Positions 59,165 to 64,000 of a stretch of DNA of 64,000 nt are shown here, one piece after another (position 1 is the stretch's first letter; the number at the start of each line of letters is the position of its first letter). Made by a program: the position numbers and the translations under genes. Source of the DNA: Bursaphelenchus xylophilus (Eukaryota > Nematoda > Chromadorea > Rhabditida > Aphelenchoididae); contig CAJFCV020000006.1 of the NCBI GenBank assembly GCA_904066235.2, positions 8,246,001 through 8,310,000 on the forward strand. Reading direction: 5' to 3'. A model generated the notes under the pieces. The model was not told the DNA's origin and did no database searches. It was given only the letters and a program-made list of their open reading frames with translations.

Positions 59165-60895
59165 TTATTCAGGGGATGAGTCTTCGGGGTTTGGGACATA
59201 ATTCGCCAATTCCTTACATAAGATCTTGACACCCGGGACGATGCGGTTGGTTTCTATGTAAGCGATGGACATTCGGAAACAGTTTTGCAGGAAGTTCAAT
59301 TTGTAGACCTTATCTTCGGGGACAAATCTGAAAAAATCGAAATAAAACATGAACAAAGTAAAAATATCAAATGTAAAATAGACGAAACTCACTTTGTTCC
59401 GGCATGAATTGAGAGTCTGAAGGAATTCCACATATGCTCGCAAAAGGGTACGCATGGAATTCTGGATGGTAGCTGGACCACGAGGAAATATCCACCCTAA
59501 AATAAGACGACAACTATAAAAAGCAACAAAAGTGGACCAAAAATAAGTCAAGCAAACTTACTTTCGGCTTGCACAAAATGGAGCAATCATCCGGGAGGTT
59601 CTTTTGCAATTCGGCGATCAAGATCCTCATCTTCTCGGCTTGTTCAACTCGGAGTTTCTCCACATGAGGTCTGATCAAGTCTCTCTGAAGGAGTTCGGTG
59701 ACCAATCCGCCAGTAAAGGTATTCAGACTACCACTGGAAATGAGCACGGGGCTGTAAAAAGGGGTTCAAGTCAATGTCTCGCTCATTGAACATTATTGTT
59801 GGACTACGAAGTCAAAACAGAAACTATTTTAGCAACAAACAACAAAACCATTAGTAAAAAATCAGAACAGCACAACAACAAAGTCCACAACGAACAAAAA
59901 GCACATATAATCAGCATTTCAAATGCCCTACCTTCTGTAGAAATACTGCTCTTTTATTTCTTCGGGTAATTCCATCCATCCTAATCGAAGACCTGGCGCC
60001 AGGATCTTGGAGAAAGATCCATTGCTGACCACATGCCCACGGCGGTTTCCCTTCGTCCTTTGATCATAGGCGAACAATCGTTCTACTGGAGGACCTTCAT
60101 AGTTAAACATGTTATAGATGTCATCACAGACAATCAGGATGTTCCTCTTCCTCGCCATCTCCAGTAATCGTTGCTTCTTGACTAAAATATTTAAAATTAA
60201 ATCATTTACAAGACAATCCAACATCTAACAATCAAAGCCCACCTTCACTGAGCACTGCGCCGACGGGGTTTTGATAGACGGGAATCAAGTAAAAGATGCT
60301 GGTAAATCTGCCTGCGTCGAGATCCGCATTCATCTGAGTGGGAGTGAAGGTGTTCTGCATGATAGGCTCCGCAAATCCAATGTCGATTCCATTGTCTCGC
60401 TCCAAATCAATGCCCTTCACATCATATCCGTGCTTTCTGAAGATCTCAGCGGCCAGGAAGTAAGTCATTTGTTCGCAGTAGACGATGGTATTCTCACAGA
60501 ACATCTGATTCAGCAGGGTGGTCAATGCAGTTGTGGCACCCGCCGTTTGGACGAGATGTTTTCTAAAATTTTATGTTATGTATGACCCAATGAAGACCAT
60601 TTATTCTTGTAACCTCAACTTACCGACTAACCTTCTCATCCCTGTATTGTGCGGCCAAGAAGTCCCTAAGGGCATCCAGATAGTCGGTGTCTCCATAGGT
60701 AGCGCCATACTGCATCAATCTTCCCTCGGTTCTCTCAATTTCCTTGTCCAACTTCCAATTGGCCGCCTGTTTCATCAAAACTGCGGCTTCTTTGAGGAAT
60801 TTCTGGGAAGGGGACCCAATTCCAAATGGATAATGACCAGGCTCATCGAATAGGGTGTGGTATTGCATGCCATCATCAAAGTTAACCCGAGACAT
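59165..60895 (-). CDS. PLP-dependent class I/II aminotransferase
   Basis: About six exons from ATG at 60893-60895 to TAA at 59165-59167. The order of motifs fits fold-type I aminotransferases: YGATYGDTDYLDALRDFL, a PVYQNPVGAVLSEG substrate loop, ILIVCDDIYNMFNYEG (the PLP-ring aspartate) and the PLP lysine in SNGSFSKILAPGLRLGW. The latter wording is that of the 2-aminoadipate / aromatic aminotransferase and MocR-like branch (yeast YER152C, ARO8). The C-terminal domain ends PNPEDSSPE. Substrate is unknown; aromatic, branched or alpha-aminoadipate donors are possible. The ATG sits directly after TTATTTTCAG, so the transcript is probably trans-spliced there. The gene follows the TRMT11-like gene by 159 bp on the same strand. 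Confidence 0.85.
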
Positions 60896-61054
60896 CTGAA
60901 AATAAAAGGCGTTACAAATCCTAAAAAGTAAAAAAATATGTGAAAAAACAAAAAGAAGATATGGAGGAAAGCATAAAAACACTTCCATGTAAGTCACATC
61001 CAAAGTAATATCAACAAATTTATAGTCCCAACAATCAAATCAACAGGTCAATAA

Positions 61055-62604
61055 TCACTGAGGCGGCCCGAAGATAGCATCTCTGTAGCTAGTCTCTTCG
61101 TATGGATCACGATCAACAGTCGCCATTTCATTCACCACGGGCTTCCGAAGCTTCCGATAGCACAGTAACCTCCTAAAACATTTAGAAACTTTATTCATTA
61201 TTACCTTGATCCTTTTTTTGACAAAATTTGCTCACAATTGGAGACCAACGCCAATGTCGGGTGTTTCGGGATTACATCTTCACCGTATGACTCTCTTAGA
61301 ACGGGGTACCAAAAGGAGACATGCCCTTCAACAACCAGATAATTGGCAGCAAAGTCCATGAGGTCCAAGTACAAAGTCGTTGTCCTGTACTTCGTCTTCT
61401 CTGGGTAACGATCGACACTAAAACACAAATTCAAATAAATAAATGATCAAATTTACTGGGTATTCTCGTTCTTGAGCCAACCGTCCTTCTCTCCGTTCTT
61501 TCCCAACTTCCGACCTTTTTCCCGTACTCCATACGGGGCTAAAATAAGGTAAAGAATAATGACAACACTACTTACGATCAGCAACAATAGCATCAAACAG
61601 TTCTGTAGACCTCCAGAGTTTGTGTTGGCTAGCATCAGCCAAGATAAGTCCGGCGAACCTATGATCCAAGCCCTGTTGAACAAAGTTCGCCAAAACATTC
61701 TGATCGTCCTTCAACTCGCCTTCTCCCATTCGTGCAGATGATCCCTTTGCTCTTGCTATCATGTAACTGATCTCAGATCCAAGAACAATAGCGCCAAATC
61801 TTGCTGCCGCGAGGATTAAGCCACCAGTGCCACAAAAGGAGTCAAGTACAAGATCTCCCTGTTTCACATGGCTGATGTTGGCTTGAATAAACGACAATTC
61901 CGGGTCCATTGTAGAGTTACCAATGTACTTTCGCGTCTTCAAACTGAACTCGTGTTTCAAACGTCCTTGTCCATCACCTATCTGGAAATTATGTAACCCA
62001 TCACGACTTCTTACCAACAAAGCCAGATAAATCCTTGGAACTGGAGCTGAGAAATCTTCGATCAAGTTGAAATCATAAAACGGAGTCATCATGTTCACAT
62101 CCATGTGATCCAGAGCTAAGATATCAATGTAGCCCTAAATAAATAACACAAATAGAAGCAGATACCCACCTGAACGAGGGCTTCAATGTATTGACCGTCC
62201 TTCTTTTTGTTATGAGACCTGTACTTTATTCTCCATGTTTTCGTTGCATCCAAGCGGGCCTAAAGAAGCTTACCAACATCCTCACGAGCTTACCAGTAGC
62301 CGACTTCTTGACTCCTCTAGGTGCAATTTCACAGATTCATGGGCACTTCCTCGGACGAGGACCTCATGGGCGTGCTTCAACAACACTGATCGCTCCAGAA
62401 CGACTTGTAGCTTCTGCAGTTCATCGACCTCGATTTCTTCCAAGGGTTCCTACTCGAAGAAACATAATTTAACTTTACATACACACTCACTTTGCTGCAG
62501 TCGGATATAGATGGAAGATCGGAGCCGGTAAGCTTGAGAATCGAGTCCCATTCAGCCTTTCGAAATTCGGGATGATTTTGTGAAAAAGTCAGCAAGACGT
62601 CCAT
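61055..62604 (-). CDS. tRNA (guanine-10-N2)-methyltransferase TRMT11-like
   Basis: Exons on the minus strand run from ATG at 62602-62604 (an upstream in-frame ATG at 62685 is possible) to TGA at 61055-61057. The N-terminal half (LLTFSQNHPEFRKAEWDSIL; ERSVLLKHAHEVLVRG) resembles the THUMP-like region of Trm11, and FSLKTRKYIGNSTMDPELS the family linker. The Rossmann methyltransferase core has motif I LVLDSFCGTGGLILAAARFG and, across an intron, motif IV D-P-P-Y-G. Trm11 with TRMT112 methylates G10 of several cytosolic tRNAs. It is the likely first gene of a two-gene operon with the aminotransferase. Confidence 0.92.
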
Positions 62605-63329
62605 TGGGTAATTTCCGTCCGCTCTTCTGCGCACCCTCCGCGAAATCCGAATCAATTGTGACGTTTCGTCTTGGCGGAATGTCACATGGATTTTTTATTT
62701 CCTTGTTGATAAAGAACACTTTTTGGTGCTTGTCGCTTTTTTCTTGAATATCACGGGTAAACTATTCATATTTTTTTAAGACCTGCGACTTTTTTTCATA
62801 TTATAATATTAATTTAAACTTAAAATATCAGATTTTTATGAAAATTTTTTTCGAAGTTGTTTTTTCACCTTATGGTCTCATACAGGGCTGTCTTTTCAAT
62901 GACGTCTAGAGGTTTTTGGTGATTGTCAAAATGATTATATGATTTCTATGTAACAAAGGTTTTCGCTGATATTATCTATGGTCTTCACGCTATTTCAAAG
63001 AAATATTCCTTTTCCATTTTTTTTATTTCTAGTGCATTTAATTTAGTTGACTTAATTTTTTAATCTTTTAGCGTCTAATTACGCTGTTTTCATATCTATT
63101 TTATCTTTTGCTTGTACGAAATGCAGTTTTGAATTATAATCACGTGTTTTAATAGCAAATTTTCGCGCGGTATTTGTTCAAGTCACGTTGCTTGAGTCGA
63201 TAATCTCATTGAAGTTAAGACCCTAGTCCGTAACGAACAATTACCTCCGTGGGCTAGCCCGGAAAGAAGAAATCTCAGGCCAGGTTATGCAGCCAGAAGT
63301 CCCGGGAGCAGGGTACTAGTACAACGTAT
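62605..63329. promoter_or_regulatory. Divergent promoter region, TRMT11-like / AMPK beta
   Basis: About 725 bp between divergent starts. The left part is very AT-rich. The right part (63180-63329) is GC-richer and likely the AMPK beta 5' UTR. No gene visible. Confidence 0.5.
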
Positions 63330-64000
63330 ATGGGCAACAACCAAGCACAACCGCACAAGAGAGACCGTGCGCCGGACGGTGGATCCCGTTCCCGGGCCGT
63401 TCCTCATCTGCCGCCCTCGGTCTCGACGGACGACGGCTGTCCCGTTCAGATGAGGATCGCCCAGGACAACTTTGATCCCTCAGCCGATCTTCTCGACAGT
63501 AATGAATATCCGGTGGTCTTCAAATGGTCCACACAGCATCACCCGGCCAGGGTGGTGCATTTGGCCGGCTCTTGGGACCAATGGAAGAGTAAAATACCAT
63601 TGGTGAAGTCTACCAATGACTTCAGCACCATTATCAATCTTAATCCCGGTATGTACAATATAAAAATTTTTAGTGTTTTTCAAATTTTAGACATAATTTT
63701 TTGATTTACAGGCGATTACGAGTACAAATTCCTTGTCGACGGGAAATGGATGGTTGATTCCCAAGCGAATAAGAGCGAAAGGAACGGGGATATGTGTAAT
63801 GTGATGAACATCGATGAAGCGGACTTTGAAGTAAGTTGATCACAAGCTTTACTCATTTTTCAACGTTTAGGTCTTCAATGCACTTGATAAGGACATGGAA
63901 GCTTCGAATGCCGGCGTGGCGATGAAGAAAATGAATTCGACCGGGGTCCAACAACCAAGTCATGACACTCCCAACGATCGGGAGATCGAGAAACTCCGCG
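63330..64000 (+). CDS. aakb: AMP-activated protein kinase beta subunit, 5' part (partial)
   Basis: Exons 63330-63648, 63712-63830 and 63871 to the window edge join in phase. The N-terminus MGNNQA is a myristoylation-type start as in AMPK beta. The glycogen-binding CBM48 domain is clear: YPVVFKWSTQHHPARVVHLA, the tryptophan loop GSWDQWKSKIPLVKS, and GDYEYKFLVDGKWMVD with the second sugar-stacking tryptophan, then EADFEVFNALDKDM. The C-terminal alpha/gamma-binding domain lies outside the window. The beta subunit scaffolds AMPK and anchors it to glycogen and membranes. Which of the two nematode beta paralogs it corresponds to cannot be told. Confidence 0.93.

Overview
The window is nematode nuclear DNA. 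Gene content points this way (a DUF1057-type alpha/beta hydrolase, a CAB-1/NPDC1-type membrane protein, a discoidin-domain receptor kinase, a TTBK-like CK1 kinase). So does gene structure: GT-AG introns, many only 33-40 nt long, with TTTTCAG or TTTTAG acceptors. It is not a bacterial or viral segment. I cannot name the species. The presence of an exportin-5 gene argues against Caenorhabditis elegans itself, which is reported to lack one.

Layout. 1-12.7 kb is gene-dense: the 3' end of a divergent galectin (+), then on the minus strand a TTBK-like kinase, a 1,404-residue secreted mucin-like protein, a 510-residue cytochrome P450 and the PP2A scaffold subunit (paa-1). A short divergent promoter separates paa-1 from the complex I subunit nuo-1 (+), which is followed after 127 bp by the alpha/beta hydrolase. 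A discoidin-domain receptor kinase with a long first intron fills 16.7-21.5 kb (-).

21.5-35.4 kb is gene-poor and holds two sizeable inverted-repeat transposons. One is an 874-bp Tc1/mariner-type element with 254-bp inverted repeats. The other is a 3.4-kb element whose ends carry arrays of a 39-bp repeat; it contains a dead amino-acid transporter copy (three in-frame stops) and a tandemly duplicated exon.

35.4-64 kb returns to genes: STT3 of the oligosaccharyltransferase (-), a small secreted protein (+) whose C-terminal cysteine module matches that of the mucin-like protein residue-spacing for residue-spacing, CAB-1/NPDC1 (+), a small helical protein (+), a BED-finger/hAT-derived protein (-), exportin-5 (+), a PLP aminotransferase and a TRMT11-type tRNA methyltransferase (both -, probably one operon), and the start of AMPK beta (+), cut by the window end.

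How genes work together: several same-strand pairs (TRMT11 to aminotransferase, nuo-1 to hydrolase, mucin-like to kinase) are spaced 127-248 bp apart, as in nematode trans-spliced operons. The most interesting signals are the shared CX22CX11CX9C module in two otherwise unrelated secreted proteins, the nematode exportin-5, and the gene-carrying transposon with mirrored subterminal repeat arrays. All gene models were spliced by eye from splice sites, phase and family similarity; no database search was run.
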